Under the pieces are notes generated by a model. The model did not search any database. It had not been told where the DNA came from and saw only the letters and a program-made list of their open reading frames with translations. The position numbers and the translations under genes are program-made. From RPQJ01 sp031404015 (lineage in GTDB: Bacteria > Pseudomonadota > Gammaproteobacteria > Steroidobacterales > Steroidobacteraceae), in the NCBI GenBank assembly GCA_031404015.1, contig JANNGT010000397.1:1-20604 (forward strand): a stretch of 20,604 nucleotides of DNA. Reading direction: 5' to 3'. Positions within the stretch are counted from its first letter, which is position 1. Every line of letters starts with the position of its first letter. Shown here one piece after another: positions 1 to 8,074 of this stretch.

Positions 1-265
1 TGACGCCATCGCGCACGGGAAATCGCACCAGCATGCTGCGGCTGCGGAACATCGCGCAGCGGACCTGGGCGGCCTCGTCCTTGAGCGACAAATACCAGTG
101 GCCCGAGGCGGGGCGGGCCAGGTTCGAGACTTCGCCCTCCAACCAGACGGTGCCGAGCCCGCGCTCGAGCAGCATGCGGGCCTGCGCGTTGAGCTGCGAG
201 ATCGAGAAGACCTCGCGGGCAGGGGTGGTGGGCGTCGCTTCGTCGTCGAACCAGGAATCGGCCAT
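1..265 (-). CDS. xseA: Exodeoxyribonuclease VII large subunit, N-terminal part (cut by window edge)
   Basis: The minus strand from an ATG at 265 encodes 88 residues that run off the window at position 1. Seen: after a short variable start, the motifs VFSISQLNAQARMLLE, VWLEGEVSNL and SGHWYLSLKDE, followed by QVRCAMF. Known: these are the conserved N-terminal OB-fold of XseA, the large subunit that binds single-stranded DNA and, with XseB, degrades it in the cytoplasm. The gene is transcribed away from guaBA, an arrangement common in gammaproteobacteria, which supports the call. The catalytic middle and C-terminus lie outside the window. The ATG at 265 is chosen because it gives the usual short leader before the OB-fold; no strong Shine-Dalgarno is visible. 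Confidence 0.93.
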   Translation of the reverse strand, partial: MADSWFDDEATPTTPAREVFSISQLNAQARMLLERGLGTVWLEGEVSNLARPASGHWYLSLKDEAAQVRCAMFRSRSMLVRFPVRDGV

Positions 266-359
266 CGCGGCATCTTACCGGCCGGGGCGCGTCGGCAGAA
301 CGGTGCATTGGCGGTCGGGTTCGCCGGCTGACGAACGACCGATATGACGGCGGGGCTCC

Positions 360-460
360 GGGCTTCCGAATCGCGGCCAGGGACGCCGTAAACCCATCCC
401 TGGGGGCTCCGGCCGCCGCGTCCATGCGGCGGACGGCCCTGGCCCGCGATCCGGAAGCCC
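360..460. repeat. Large intergenic palindrome between xseA and guaB
   Basis: The left arm 360-382 and right arm 437-460 are inverted copies. GGGCTTCCGAATCGCGG on the left matches the reverse complement of the right arm with one substitution and one extra base. Inside sits a second hairpin (CCGCCGC ... GCGGCGG) and the segment AACCCATCCCTGGGGGCTC. I recall similar palindromic repeats, with a 'ccatccctgggggctc' loop, scattered between genes of GC-rich gammaproteobacteria; that is memory, not a search. The element could end the xseA-side or an opposing transcript, or be a REP-like repeat. It contains no coding sequence. Confidence 0.8.
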
Positions 461-521
461 AAAGCCCTCGCCGTCGTTTAGCGCGGTGGCAAGCCGGCGA
501 ACCAATCGACACTGCATCGGT

Positions 522-551
522 TTTACGCAACGCACCCCGACCGGGTACAAT
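522..551 (+). promoter_or_regulatory. Probable sigma-70 promoter of the guaBA operon
   Basis: A TTTACG -35-like hexamer (522-527) and a near-consensus TACAAT -10 hexamer (546-551) are separated by 18 bases. The predicted transcript would start near 558, leaving a leader of about 24 bases before the guaB ATG at 582. The spacing and the -10 match are good. No PurR-type operator is obvious. Confidence 0.65.
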
Positions 552-581
552 GCCGCGCTTCCTTTCGCTCCGGGTCGCCCA

Positions 582-2051
582 ATGCTGCGAATTATCGAGG
601 AAGCCCTCACCTTCGACGACGTCCTGCTCGTGCCGGCCTATTCCGAGGTCCTGCCCGCAGAGGTCAGCCTTGCCACGCACCTCACGCGCGGTATCAAGCT
701 GAACCTGCCCATTGTGTCTGCGGCCATGGACACCGTCACCGAGCACCGCCTCGCGATTTCCATCGCGCAGGAAGGCGGCATCGGCATCCTGCACAAGAAC
801 ATGTCCATCGCATCGCAGGCCCGCGAAGTCGCGCGCGTGAAGCGATTCGAAAGCGGCATCATCCACGACCCGATCACGGTGAGCCCTGAGCACACCATCC
901 GCCAGGTGCTCGAGTTGACGCGGGCCAAGAACATCTCAGGCGTGCCCGTTGTGCGCGATGGCAAGGCCGTCGGCATCGTCACCCACCGCGACCTGCGCTT
1001 CGAGACGCGTTACGACTCACCTGTCTCCGAGGTCATGACGCCGCGCGAGCGCCTGATCACCGTGCGGGAAGGCGCGCCCAAGGAAGACGTGCTGATGCTG
1101 CTGCACAAGCACCGCATCGAAAAAGTGCTCGTCGTCGGTGACGACTTCCAGTTGAAGGGCATGATCACGGTCAAGGATTTCCAGAAAGCGACCGAGTTCC
1201 CGCGGGCCTGCAAGGACGAGCGCGGTGCGTTGCGCGTGGGCGCCGCCGTCGGCACGGGCGCGGACACGTTGGACCGTGCGGCGGCGCTGCGCGAGAGCGG
1301 CGTCGACGTCATCGTCGTCGACACGGCGCACGGCCACAGCCGCGGAGTGATCGAGACGGTCAAGCGCATCAAGGCCAAGTGGCCGAACCAGCAGGTGATC
1401 GCCGGCAACATCGTCACGGCCGAAGCGGCGATGGCGCTCGTCGACGCAGGCGCGGACGCCGTCAAGGTCGGCATCGGCCCGGGCTCGATCTGCACCACGC
1501 GCATCGTCGCGGGCGTGGGCGTGCCGCAGATCTCTGCGGTCGCTAACGTCGCGGCAGCGCTGGCTCCGCACGGCATTCCGCTGATCGCGGACGGCGGCAT
1601 CCGTTTCTCCGGCGACGTGGCCAAGGCCATCGTCGCGGGTGCGCACTGCGTGATGATGGGCGGGCTCTTTGCCGGCACCGAGGAATCACCGGGCGAAGTC
1701 GAGCTCTACCAGGGTGCATCGTACAAGTCGTACCGCGGCATGGGTTCGCTCGGCGCCATGGCCCAGTCGAACGGCTCGCGCGACCGTTACTTCCAGGACG
1801 CTTCGGCTGAAATCGAAAAGCTGGTCCCCGAAGGAGTGGAAGGCCGCGTGCCGTACAAGGGCAGCCTCGTCGCGATCCTGCACCAGCTCGCGGGCGGCCT
1901 GCGCGCCGCGATGGGTTACACGGGCAGCGCCAACATCGATGAGATGCGCACCCGGCCGAAGTTCGTGCGCATCACCAGCGCGGGCGTGCGCGAAAGTCAC
2001 GTCCACGACGTGACCATCACCAAGGAAGCGCCGAATTACCGTGTCAGCTGA
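582..2051 (+). CDS. guaB: Inosine-5'-monophosphate dehydrogenase
   Basis: This 489-residue protein oxidises IMP to XMP with NAD+, the committed step of guanine nucleotide synthesis in the cytoplasm. Seen: an N-terminal TFDDVLLVPAYSEVLP motif, two CBS modules at about residues 95-205, the cysteine loop GSICTTRIVAG with catalytic Cys304, and the flap motif RDRYFQ with the Arg402-Tyr403 pair. The length matches the family (about 488). The open frame extends upstream to 486, but the ATG at 582 is chosen because it gives the canonical MLRI...TFDDV start and follows the predicted promoter. The ribosome-binding site is weak. Its last 11 bases overlap the start of guaA, implying translational coupling. 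Confidence 0.97.
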   Translation: MLRIIEEALTFDDVLLVPAYSEVLPAEVSLATHLTRGIKLNLPIVSAAMDTVTEHRLAISIAQEGGIGILHKNMSIASQAREVARVKRFESGIIHDPITVSPEHTIRQVLELTRAKNISGVPVVRDGKAVGIVTHRDLRFETRYDSPVSEVMTPRERLITVREGAPKEDVLMLLHKHRIEKVLVVGDDFQLKGMITVKDFQKATEFPRACKDERGALRVGAAVGTGADTLDRAAALRESGVDVIVVDTAHGHSRGVIETVKRIKAKWPNQQVIAGNIVTAEAAMALVDAGADAVKVGIGPGSICTTRIVAGVGVPQISAVANVAAALAPHGIPLIADGGIRFSGDVAKAIVAGAHCVMMGGLFAGTEESPGEVELYQGASYKSYRGMGSLGAMAQSNGSRDRYFQDASAEIEKLVPEGVEGRVPYKGSLVAILHQLAGGLRAAMGYTGSANIDEMRTRPKFVRITSAGVRESHVHDVTITKEAPNYRVS

Positions 2052-3648
2052 GCAAGCGTCTGCGGCGGTGCGCCCGGCAGACATCCACGCGCACCGCATT
2101 CTGATTCTCGATTTCGGGGCCCAGTACACGCAATTGATCGCACGGCGCGTCCGCGAAAGCGGCGTGTACTGCGAGATTCACCCGTGGGACATGAGCGAAA
2201 CGGACGTTCGCGCGTTCGGTGCGCGCGGCATCATCCTGTCCGGCGGCCCGGAGTCGGTCACGGATGCCCAGCCGCCGAAGGCGCCACAGGCGGTGTTCGA
2301 GGCGGGCGTGCCGATCCTCGGGATCTGCTATGGCATGCAGACGATGGCGCAGCAACTCGGCGGCCGCGTCAGCGGCTCCGACCATCGGGAGTTCGGTTAC
2401 GCGCAGGTCACCGTGACCGCGCCATGCCGGCTTTTCAGCGGACTTTTCGATCATTCTGACGCGCAGGGTCGTTCCGTCCTGGACGTCTGGATGAGCCACG
2501 GCGATCGCGTCGAGGAAGCCCCTGCAGGCTTCGTGCAGGTGGCTTCGTCGCCGAATGCGCCACTGGCCGCGATGGCGGACGAGGCACGCAACTACTACGC
2601 CGTGCAGTTCCACCCGGAAGTCACGCACACGCTGCAGGGCGGGCGGATGCTCGAGCGCTTCGTGCGCGAGATCTGCGCGTGCGAGGCCCGGTGGGAGCCG
2701 GGCAACATCATTGCCGACGCGATCGCGCGGGTGCGCGAACAGGTGGGCAGCGACAAGGTCCTGCTGGGCCTGTCCGGGGGCGTCGACTCGTCGGTGGTTG
2801 CTGCGCTGCTGCATCGTGCGATTGGCGATCAGCTGGTTTGCGTGTTCGTCGACCATGGCCTGCTGCGCGCCGACGAAGGCGACCAGGTGATGCAGATGCT
2901 CGGCGAGAATATGGGCGTGAAGATCATCCGTGTGAACGCCGCAGACCGCTTCCTCGACGCGCTGCGCGGCGAGGCAGACCCCGAGCGCAAGCGCAAAATC
3001 ATCGGCCGCATGTTCATCGAGGTGTTCGACGAGGAGTCGAACAAGCTCGAAGGCGTGCGCTGGCTGGCGCAGGGCACGATCTATCCCGACGTGATCGAGT
3101 CGGCGGGCGCAAAGACGGGCAAGGCCCACGTGATCAAGTCGCACCACAACGTGGGCGGCCTGCCCGAGCACATGAAACTCAAGCTGGTCGAGCCGCTGCG
3201 CGAACTGTTCAAGGACGAGGTGCGCCGTCTGGGCCTGGAACTCGGCCTGCCGCGGTCGATGGTGTTTCGCCATCCGTTTCCGGGCCCGGGTCTGGGCGTG
3301 CGTATTCTAGGTGAAGTCTCGAAGCAGTACGCCGACCTGCTGCGCAAGGCGGACAAGATCTTCATCGACGAGTTGCACGCGCACGGGCTGTACGACGTGA
3401 CCAGCCAGGCGTTCGCGGTGTTCCTGCCGGTGCGTTCGGTCGCCGTGATGGGCGACGGTCGCCGGTATGACTACGTGATCGCGTTGCGCGCGGTCGAGAC
3501 GGTCGACTTCATGACCGCGCGCTGGGCGCGGCTGCCTTACGAGTTCCTCGAACTCTGCTCGCGCCGCATCATCAACGAGGTGAAAGGCATCTCGCGCGTC
3601 ACCTACGACATTTCGAGCAAGCCGCCGGCGACGATCGAGTGGGAGTAA
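2041..3648 (+). CDS. guaA: GMP synthase (glutamine-hydrolysing)
   Basis: This 535-residue enzyme converts XMP, glutamine and ATP to GMP. Seen: an N-terminal class I amidotransferase domain starting ILILDFGAQYTQLIARRVRE, nucleophile Cys96 in GICYGMQ, and His191/Glu193 in QFHPEV completing the triad. An ATP-pyrophosphatase domain follows with the P-loop LSGGVDSS (residues 243-250) and the C-terminal XMP-binding dimer domain ending TIEWE. The start is GTG 2041, overlapping the guaB stop by 11 bases; GTG 2068 is an alternative giving a length nearer the usual 525. The 3' end of guaA is a known integration site for genomic islands. Here its last 18 bases lie within a direct repeat whose other copy is at 10657. 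Confidence 0.97.
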   Translation: MSAEQASAAVRPADIHAHRILILDFGAQYTQLIARRVRESGVYCEIHPWDMSETDVRAFGARGIILSGGPESVTDAQPPKAPQAVFEAGVPILGICYGMQTMAQQLGGRVSGSDHREFGYAQVTVTAPCRLFSGLFDHSDAQGRSVLDVWMSHGDRVEEAPAGFVQVASSPNAPLAAMADEARNYYAVQFHPEVTHTLQGGRMLERFVREICACEARWEPGNIIADAIARVREQVGSDKVLLGLSGGVDSSVVAALLHRAIGDQLVCVFVDHGLLRADEGDQVMQMLGENMGVKIIRVNAADRFLDALRGEADPERKRKIIGRMFIEVFDEESNKLEGVRWLAQGTIYPDVIESAGAKTGKAHVIKSHHNVGGLPEHMKLKLVEPLRELFKDEVRRLGLELGLPRSMVFRHPFPGPGLGVRILGEVSKQYADLLRKADKIFIDELHAHGLYDVTSQAFAVFLPVRSVAVMGDGRRYDYVIALRAVETVDFMTARWARLPYEFLELCSRRIINEVKGISRVTYDISSKPPATIEWE

Positions 3649-3817
3649 AGGGCGGCCCTTGATTCTGGGCCAGAAGGCCGTGGAATTCAGCCGGCAGCGT
3701 CCGGCAAGAACCAGGGCAAACCCGTCCATTTCCGAACGAACGCGGCAGAGCATCCGTCCCGGTCGATAGCCGCAGCGCCATAGTGTGTCTCGTCCCCGCC
3801 TGTTGCAGGGACGCTCG
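3631..3817 (+). repeat. Direct repeat, left copy: guaA 3' end plus downstream flank
   Basis: Bases 3631-3654 match 10657-10680 at 21 of 24 positions. Downstream, 3700-3721 matches 10728-10749 at 19 of 22, the stretch starting near 3726 (catttccgaacgaacg) matches one near 10839, and 3779-3817 matches 10892-10930 at 32 of 39. The first two blocks keep nearly the same spacing (69 against 71 bases). The right copy then carries about 85-90 extra bases. This is one old, diverged duplication. The left copy includes the real guaA stop codon, so it is probably the original. Confidence 0.75.
3779..3817 (+). repeat. Candidate left end (terIS-like) of an IS91-type element
   Basis: A hairpin, CGTCCC ... 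GGGACG with an 11-base loop (3791-3813), lies immediately before the transposase fragment that starts at 3820. A second copy at 10892-10930 has the same hairpin. Being directly upstream of an IS91-type N-terminus suggests the replication-termination end of the element. That assignment is inference, because terIS sequences are poorly conserved. Confidence 0.45.
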
Positions 3818-3819
3818 CC

Positions 3820-4065
3820 ATGTCCGTCGCCGCCAGTCAGCGGCGACCGCGTACGCCGCCGTTCGTCGATCCAACGGGATATGCCCGCCACCGACCCGAA
3901 TCGACGCTGCTTTACCGACTCGTCGAGCAGCATTATCCGACCTTGCGTGAGGTGGGTGCCGAAGCCGGCATTCCGCCGCCGGACTACGTGCAGCAGGAGC
4001 TTCACGCCTGCCTGAATTGCGGGCGTAAGCAAGCGATGGCATGCGTCAGGTTCCGTGAGCCCTAA
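3820..4065 (+). pseudogene. IS91-family transposase, truncated N-terminal fragment
   Basis: The 81-residue reading frame contains YARHRPESTLLYRLVEQHYP and DYVQQELHACLNCG. Known: IS91/ISCR Y2 transposases begin with this pattern (an R-P-x-x-T-x-L-Y-x-x-V segment, then x-x-L-x-C-G) leading into a zinc-binding region. Here the frame stops just after CLNCGRKQAMACVRF, where a series of cysteines is normally expected. Only about the first fifth of a transposase remains and it lacks the HUH catalytic core, so it is a relic. It marks the first base pairs after guaA as mobile-element territory. The ATG at 3820 is the likely original start. Confidence 0.7.
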
Positions 4066-4288
4066 TCCGTCGACTTGCCGCGTTACTCCGGTAGAGGGGC
4101 TGCTGGCCACGCTCATCAGGCCGCGGGAGATCGAACTTGCGATCGAGTACTACCGGCTTGCGGATGAGGGTGCCAAGGCTGATGCACTCGACAAGCGCAA
4201 TGCGGCCCTGAAGGAAGAGGCAGAGGCCCAACGCAAGCAAACCTTCAAGCAGGAACAGGATGACCCGGAGAAGGAACTGGGCCGCTAG
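4055..4288 (+). CDS. Small charged hypothetical protein
   Basis: A GTG-started frame of 77 codons overlaps the end of the transposase relic by 11 bases. The C-terminal half (REIELAIEYYRLADEGAK, then a run rich in Lys, Glu and Gln up to DPEKELGR) looks like a single charged alpha helix or coiled coil. The N-terminal 25 residues look non-coding and the start is uncertain. I do not recognise the family. It may be the 3' remnant of a longer gene fused to the transposase stub. No membrane segment or signal peptide is present. Confidence 0.35.
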   Translation: MSPNPSTCRVTPVEGLLATLIRPREIELAIEYYRLADEGAKADALDKRNAALKEEAEAQRKQTFKQEQDDPEKELGR

Positions 4289-4589
4289 CTTCCTGCTTGT
4301 TCCACGGTACGGAGTCGGGTTGATGATCGCGCAAGAAATAGTGGTCATGGCACTCGGTGCCTTCCTGGTCGGCAGCCAATGAATCCGCGGGCCGGGTACC
4401 TGGTTTTGGTATCCCCCATCGGGCCCGGCGTAACAGCGATGTCCCGAGGCGATCTGGCGTGCGAAAGACGGGGATGCGGACGATCTCAAACCCATCTTGA
4501 TGGTGCCCCACGCGACACGATAGGCTTGGACACAGTCCAGCCATTCCGCGTGACGGTCCGCAAGCGCGGCGGCAGGCTCGGAGCATCGA
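4289..4589. other. Intergenic stretch upstream of the sigma/kinase operon
   Basis: No convincing gene. It holds an imperfect palindrome around 4388-4426 (GGGTACC ... GGTATCCC, flanked by GGGCC-rich arms) and a short perfect one at 4527-4539 (TGGAC-ACA-GTCCA) about 50 bases before the sigma start. The latter is a plausible operator, but there is no direct evidence. No clear -35/-10 pair stands out. Confidence 0.4.
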
Positions 4590-5192
4590 GTGGCAGAAAG
4601 TCCCTCCCCCCCGCCGCCCGCAGCGCAGGTCACGCAGCTTCTGCGCGAATGGCAGCAGGGCAACCCGCGCGCGGCGAGCGATCTGGCGTCGCTGATTTAT
4701 GGCGAGCTGCGCCGCCTGGCGGTTCAGCGCCTGCGCAGCGAGCGGCGCGAGCACACGCTGCAGCCGACTGCGCTCGTGCACGAGGCATGGCTCCGCCTCG
4801 GAGACGCCCGCTCGGACTGGCAGAACCGCGGCCATTTCCTCGCCATGGCCGCGGTCGCGATGCGTCGCGTCCTCGTCGATCACGCCCGCCAGCGCGACGC
4901 TGCCAAGCGCGGCCTGGGTGCGCCCAAGGTCTCGTACGACGCAGAACTGCACGACCTGCCGGGTCCGATGCCCGACGAACGGCTGCTGGCGCTGGAGGCG
5001 GCGCTGACGCGACTCGACGTCCTCGATCGGCGCCTGGCGCAGGTGGTTGAGTTGCGCTTCTTCGCGGGGTTGTCGGTCGAAGAAACCGCCGCAGCGCTCG
5101 GCATCTCCAAGGTCACGGTCAAGCGCGAATGGGCGGCGGCGCGCGCGTGGCTCTACGACGCCCTCGACGGGCAAGGCCTCGACGGTGCCTGA
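4590..5192 (+). CDS. ECF-type RNA polymerase sigma factor (ECF43-like / Sig-70_X6 type)
   Basis: This 200-residue protein carries sigma region 2 (about residues 30-95, LYGELRRLA-like then HTLQPTALVHEAWLRL and GHFLAMAA.AMRRVLVDHAR) and region 4 (about 130-190, helix-turn-helix LSVEETAAALGISKVTVKREW). Known: the LQPTALVHEA signature marks sigma factors usually found beside Ser/Thr kinases. The four residues before LVHE are QPTA, so the acidic DAED-type motif that contacts the polymerase is missing and Thr60 sits there instead. In ECF43 sigma factors a threonine in this region is phosphorylated to activate the protein. The start is GTG 4590, preceded by GGAG at 4580-4583. It overlaps the downstream kinase by 8 bases, so the two are almost certainly co-translated. 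Confidence 0.88.
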   Translation: MAESPSPPPPAAQVTQLLREWQQGNPRAASDLASLIYGELRRLAVQRLRSERREHTLQPTALVHEAWLRLGDARSDWQNRGHFLAMAAVAMRRVLVDHARQRDAAKRGLGAPKVSYDAELHDLPGPMPDERLLALEAALTRLDVLDRRLAQVVELRFFAGLSVEETAAALGISKVTVKREWAAARAWLYDALDGQGLDGA

Positions 5193-7821
5193 GACGCGCC
5201 CCCCTGACGACCCGGCCTTCCATGCCGAGGTAAAGACCGCCCTGTTCGAAGCACTGGACCTCCCTCCGGAGCGTGTGGCCGCGTGGCTCGACGAACTTGC
5301 CGTGGCCAGGCCGGAGGTGGCCGCGAGGGTCAGGCGGCTCTTCGCGGCCCACCAGAGCGCGGGCAGTTTCATGGAGGTGCCGGACGCCGGCCACGGCGAT
5401 CCGAACCTTCAGGATGAGCCTGCTCCGCCCGCCCCGGGCACCCGCATCGGCCCATTCACCGTCGACGGCGAAGTCGGGCACGGCGGCATGGGCACGGTGC
5501 TGCTCGGGTCGCGACGCGACGCCGGCTTCGAGCAGCGTGTCGCGATCAAAGTGCTGCGGGGTGCCGGACTAGGTTCCCATGCGGCCGAACGGTTGCAGGA
5601 CGAGCGTCGCATCCTCGCCACGCTCAGCCACCCGCACATCGCGCATTTCGTCGACGGCGGTGCCACCGAAGAAGGGCGTCCCTACTTCGCGATGGAGTTC
5701 GTCGAGGGTGTGCCCATCACACGCTATTGCGACGAGCGCGGGCTGGGCAACGAGGCGCGGGTCCGGCTGTTCCTCAAGGTGTGCTACGCCGTGCGGTTCG
5801 CTCACGCGCGCCTCGTGGTCCACCGCGACATCAAGCCGTCGAACATCCTGGTGACCGCCGACGGCACTCCCAAGCTCCTCGATTTCGGCATCGCGAAGCT
5901 GATGGATCCGCTGCAATCGCCCGACTCGCCCACGGTCGGCGTGCTCACGCCGCACTATGCCAGCCCCGAACAGGCCGCCGGCGCACCGGTGACGACCGCG
6001 ACCGACGTGTACTCGCTTGGCGTGCTGCTGTACGAATTGCTGACCGGCGTCGGTCCCTATCGCAGCGTCTCGGCAGCGTCACCGCTCGGCGCGGTGCTCG
6101 ACGCGATCCGCCACGAGGATCCCGAGCGCCCCAGCGTCGCGGCGGAGCGTGCCGGTCGTACGCTGAGCGAGGACCTCGATGCCGTCCTGCTGAAAGCCCT
6201 GCGCAAGGACGAGAAGGATCGCTACCGCTCCGTCGACCAGCTGGTCGATGACCTGCAACGCACGCTCGATGGCCGGGCCGTGCTAGCGCACGACGGCTCA
6301 CGCGCCTACCGTCTCCGCCGTTTCATCACCCGCAATCGCGCCGTCGTTGTGGGCGCCACGATCGCTGTCGCGAGTCTCGTTGTCGCTGCGGGTGTCTCGC
6401 TCTGGCAGGCCCAGGTCGCGCTGCGCGAGCGGGCTCTTGCAGAGGCGCGGTTCAATGACGTACGCGCGCTGGCCAACGCCGTCGTCGGTCCGCTCTACGA
6501 CTCGATCGCGAAGGTGCCGGGCTCGACCGAGGCGCGGCAGCTGCTCGTGAAGGAGGCGCAGGCCTATCTCGATCGTCTCGAGTCGCAGAAATCGGACGAC
6601 CTGGAGTTGAAAGCGGAACTGGCGGATGCCTACCAGAAAATCGGCGACGTCCAGGGCAACCTCTTCGGTCCTAACCTGGGTGACGTGCCCGGAGCCAAGG
6701 CGAGCTACGCCAGGCTGTTGCCCCTGCGTCAGGCCGTGTTCGACGCCAACCCCGGCGACGCCACCGCCCGACGCCACCTCGCGAACGCTCACTCCAGCAT
6801 CGCCGACCTGGCCGTCGGCGAGAACCGCTTCGACGACGCGATCACTGGCTACCGAAAAGCGCTCGCCTTCCTCGATGCGGCGCCGACCGCCGACGCCTCG
6901 GAGGAGGGTGTGATCGCCCGGGCAAGGACGCTGCAGCGCCTGGGCGTGGCGCAGAACTGGTCCGACCGCAAGTCAGAGGCCATTGCCAGCTTCGAGCAGG
7001 CAATTGCGCTGGTGGAGCCTCGTGCGAGAGCGACAGGTGCCTCTGAGGGTGCGCGGAAGTCGCTGCTGTCGGCGTATGGCAACCTGGGTGACGTTTACTA
7101 TTACCGCGAAGAGTACGAGCAGGCTCTAGTGCACTTCGAGCAGTCGATGGCGATGGCCAAGGAGATCGCTGCGACCTCGTCGGATGCCGCCACGGCGCAG
7201 CGGAATGTTTACCTCACCACCAGCCGGGTCGCCATCGTGCTCGCCGAGTTGGAGCGCAACGATGAAGCGGCCCTACGCCGCCAGGAAGCAATCGCGATCC
7301 AGACCGAACTGGTCGCCAGGGATCCGCGGGACATGGCCTTGCAGTTCGATCTCGCCCAAAACTACCAATCGCTCGGGCTGACGATGTTCTATGCGGAGCG
7401 TTACGCCGAAGCGAGCGCTGCGCTGACGAAGGCGCGCGCTCTAATGGAGACGGTTCTCGCCGCCAGCCCGGGCCAGAACTCGTGGATCTACGGGTACGCC
7501 GGCGTGCTGGCCGGACTCGGGATGACCGAGTCGAAACTCGGCCGGCACCAGTCGGGTGTCGATCTGCTGCGCCAGGCCATCGACGTGACCGGTGGCGAGG
7601 TCGCCATGAAGAAGCCTTCCGATCGCCAGGAGTACCAGGCCGCGCTCGGTGACGCGCTCGATGCGCTGGCTGCAAGCAACGGTTCGGCCGACACGCGGCG
7701 CCAGGCGCGCGAGGCCTGGCAAGCCAGCGTCGACGGCATGCTGCGTCTCCGGGCCAAGGGCGAGTTGCCCGTCTCGATGGAGGCGCGACTGACGGAGATT
7801 GAAGGGAAGCTGCGGCAATGA
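5185..7821 (+). CDS. Transmembrane Ser/Thr protein kinase with C-terminal TPR domain
   Basis: 878 residues. Seen: a short N-terminal region, then a kinase domain from about residue 88 with glycine loop GHGGMG (98-103), Lys122 in VAIKV, catalytic HRDIKPSN with Asp215, DFG at 233-235 and SPE near 260. A single membrane span lies at about 386-407, followed by a long helical region with TPR-like pairs (for example YGNLGDVYYYREEYEQALVH and YQSLGLTMFYAERYAEASAA) to the C-terminus. All catalytic residues are intact. The kinase should be cytoplasmic and the TPR part on the far side of the inner membrane, where it could sense a ligand or protein. The frame is open far upstream, but GTG 5185 is chosen because earlier codons lie inside the sigma gene. 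The 8-base overlap makes the sigma factor the obvious substrate. Confidence 0.92.
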   Translation: MPETRPPDDPAFHAEVKTALFEALDLPPERVAAWLDELAVARPEVAARVRRLFAAHQSAGSFMEVPDAGHGDPNLQDEPAPPAPGTRIGPFTVDGEVGHGGMGTVLLGSRRDAGFEQRVAIKVLRGAGLGSHAAERLQDERRILATLSHPHIAHFVDGGATEEGRPYFAMEFVEGVPITRYCDERGLGNEARVRLFLKVCYAVRFAHARLVVHRDIKPSNILVTADGTPKLLDFGIAKLMDPLQSPDSPTVGVLTPHYASPEQAAGAPVTTATDVYSLGVLLYELLTGVGPYRSVSAASPLGAVLDAIRHEDPERPSVAAERAGRTLSEDLDAVLLKALRKDEKDRYRSVDQLVDDLQRTLDGRAVLAHDGSRAYRLRRFITRNRAVVVGATIAVASLVVAAGVSLWQAQVALRERALAEARFNDVRALANAVVGPLYDSIAKVPGSTEARQLLVKEAQAYLDRLESQKSDDLELKAELADAYQKIGDVQGNLFGPNLGDVPGAKASYARLLPLRQAVFDANPGDATARRHLANAHSSIADLAVGENRFDDAITGYRKALAFLDAAPTADASEEGVIARARTLQRLGVAQNWSDRKSEAIASFEQAIALVEPRARATGASEGARKSLLSAYGNLGDVYYYREEYEQALVHFEQSMAMAKEIAATSSDAATAQRNVYLTTSRVAIVLAELERNDEAALRRQEAIAIQTELVARDPRDMALQFDLAQNYQSLGLTMFYAERYAEASAALTKARALMETVLAASPGQNSWIYGYAGVLAGLGMTESKLGRHQSGVDLLRQAIDVTGGEVAMKKPSDRQEYQAALGDALDALAASNGSADTRRQAREAWQASVDGMLRLRAKGELPVSMEARLTEIEGKLRQ

Positions 7822-8004
7822 TTTGTTCGGCCATGCGTTGTCGGGCGGCAAAACCGGTAGAAACCAGAAACTCTAGTTATGAACTGTCGCCTTGACGGGG
7901 AAGCTTACGCTGGCCATCCGCGTCATTTTATCGATCGGGTGTCCGCTACTGGAACTTTCGTGAGCCTTTTCCCGCCGGATTACGCGTCTTGGTTTATGTA
8001 AGGA

Positions 8005-8047
8005 TTGGCTTTGGCGCGTGCGCCGGTGCCAACCCTGCTCATGAGCA
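8005..8047 (+). promoter_or_regulatory. Hairpin and palindrome in the lipoprotein leader region
   Basis: In the 253-base gap 7822-8074 the only structure I see is a symmetric hairpin at 8005-8032 (TTGGC, GGCGC / GCGCC, GCCAA, with 3-base internal loops). It is followed by a perfect 12-base palindrome, TGCTCATGAGCA, at 8036-8047. They end 27 bases before the start codon. They could be an operator or an mRNA leader structure; which one is not decidable from sequence. Confidence 0.45.
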
Positions 8048-8074
8048 TATTTACCAAATAGTACGGGGAAGGGG

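Noticed and set aside
2044..3273. Minus-strand frame of 409 codons opposite guaA
   Set aside because: Antisense of a conserved enzyme gene; low-complexity composition and no recognisable domain.
3654..3671. GGCCC-TTGATTCT-GGGCC hairpin as guaA terminator
   Set aside because: The stem is only 5 bases and is followed by AGAAGG rather than a T-run, so it cannot be called an intrinsic terminator.
4379..5050. Plus-strand frame of 223 codons overlapping the sigma gene
   Set aside because: Arg/Ala/Pro-rich shadow of the ECF sigma gene in another frame.
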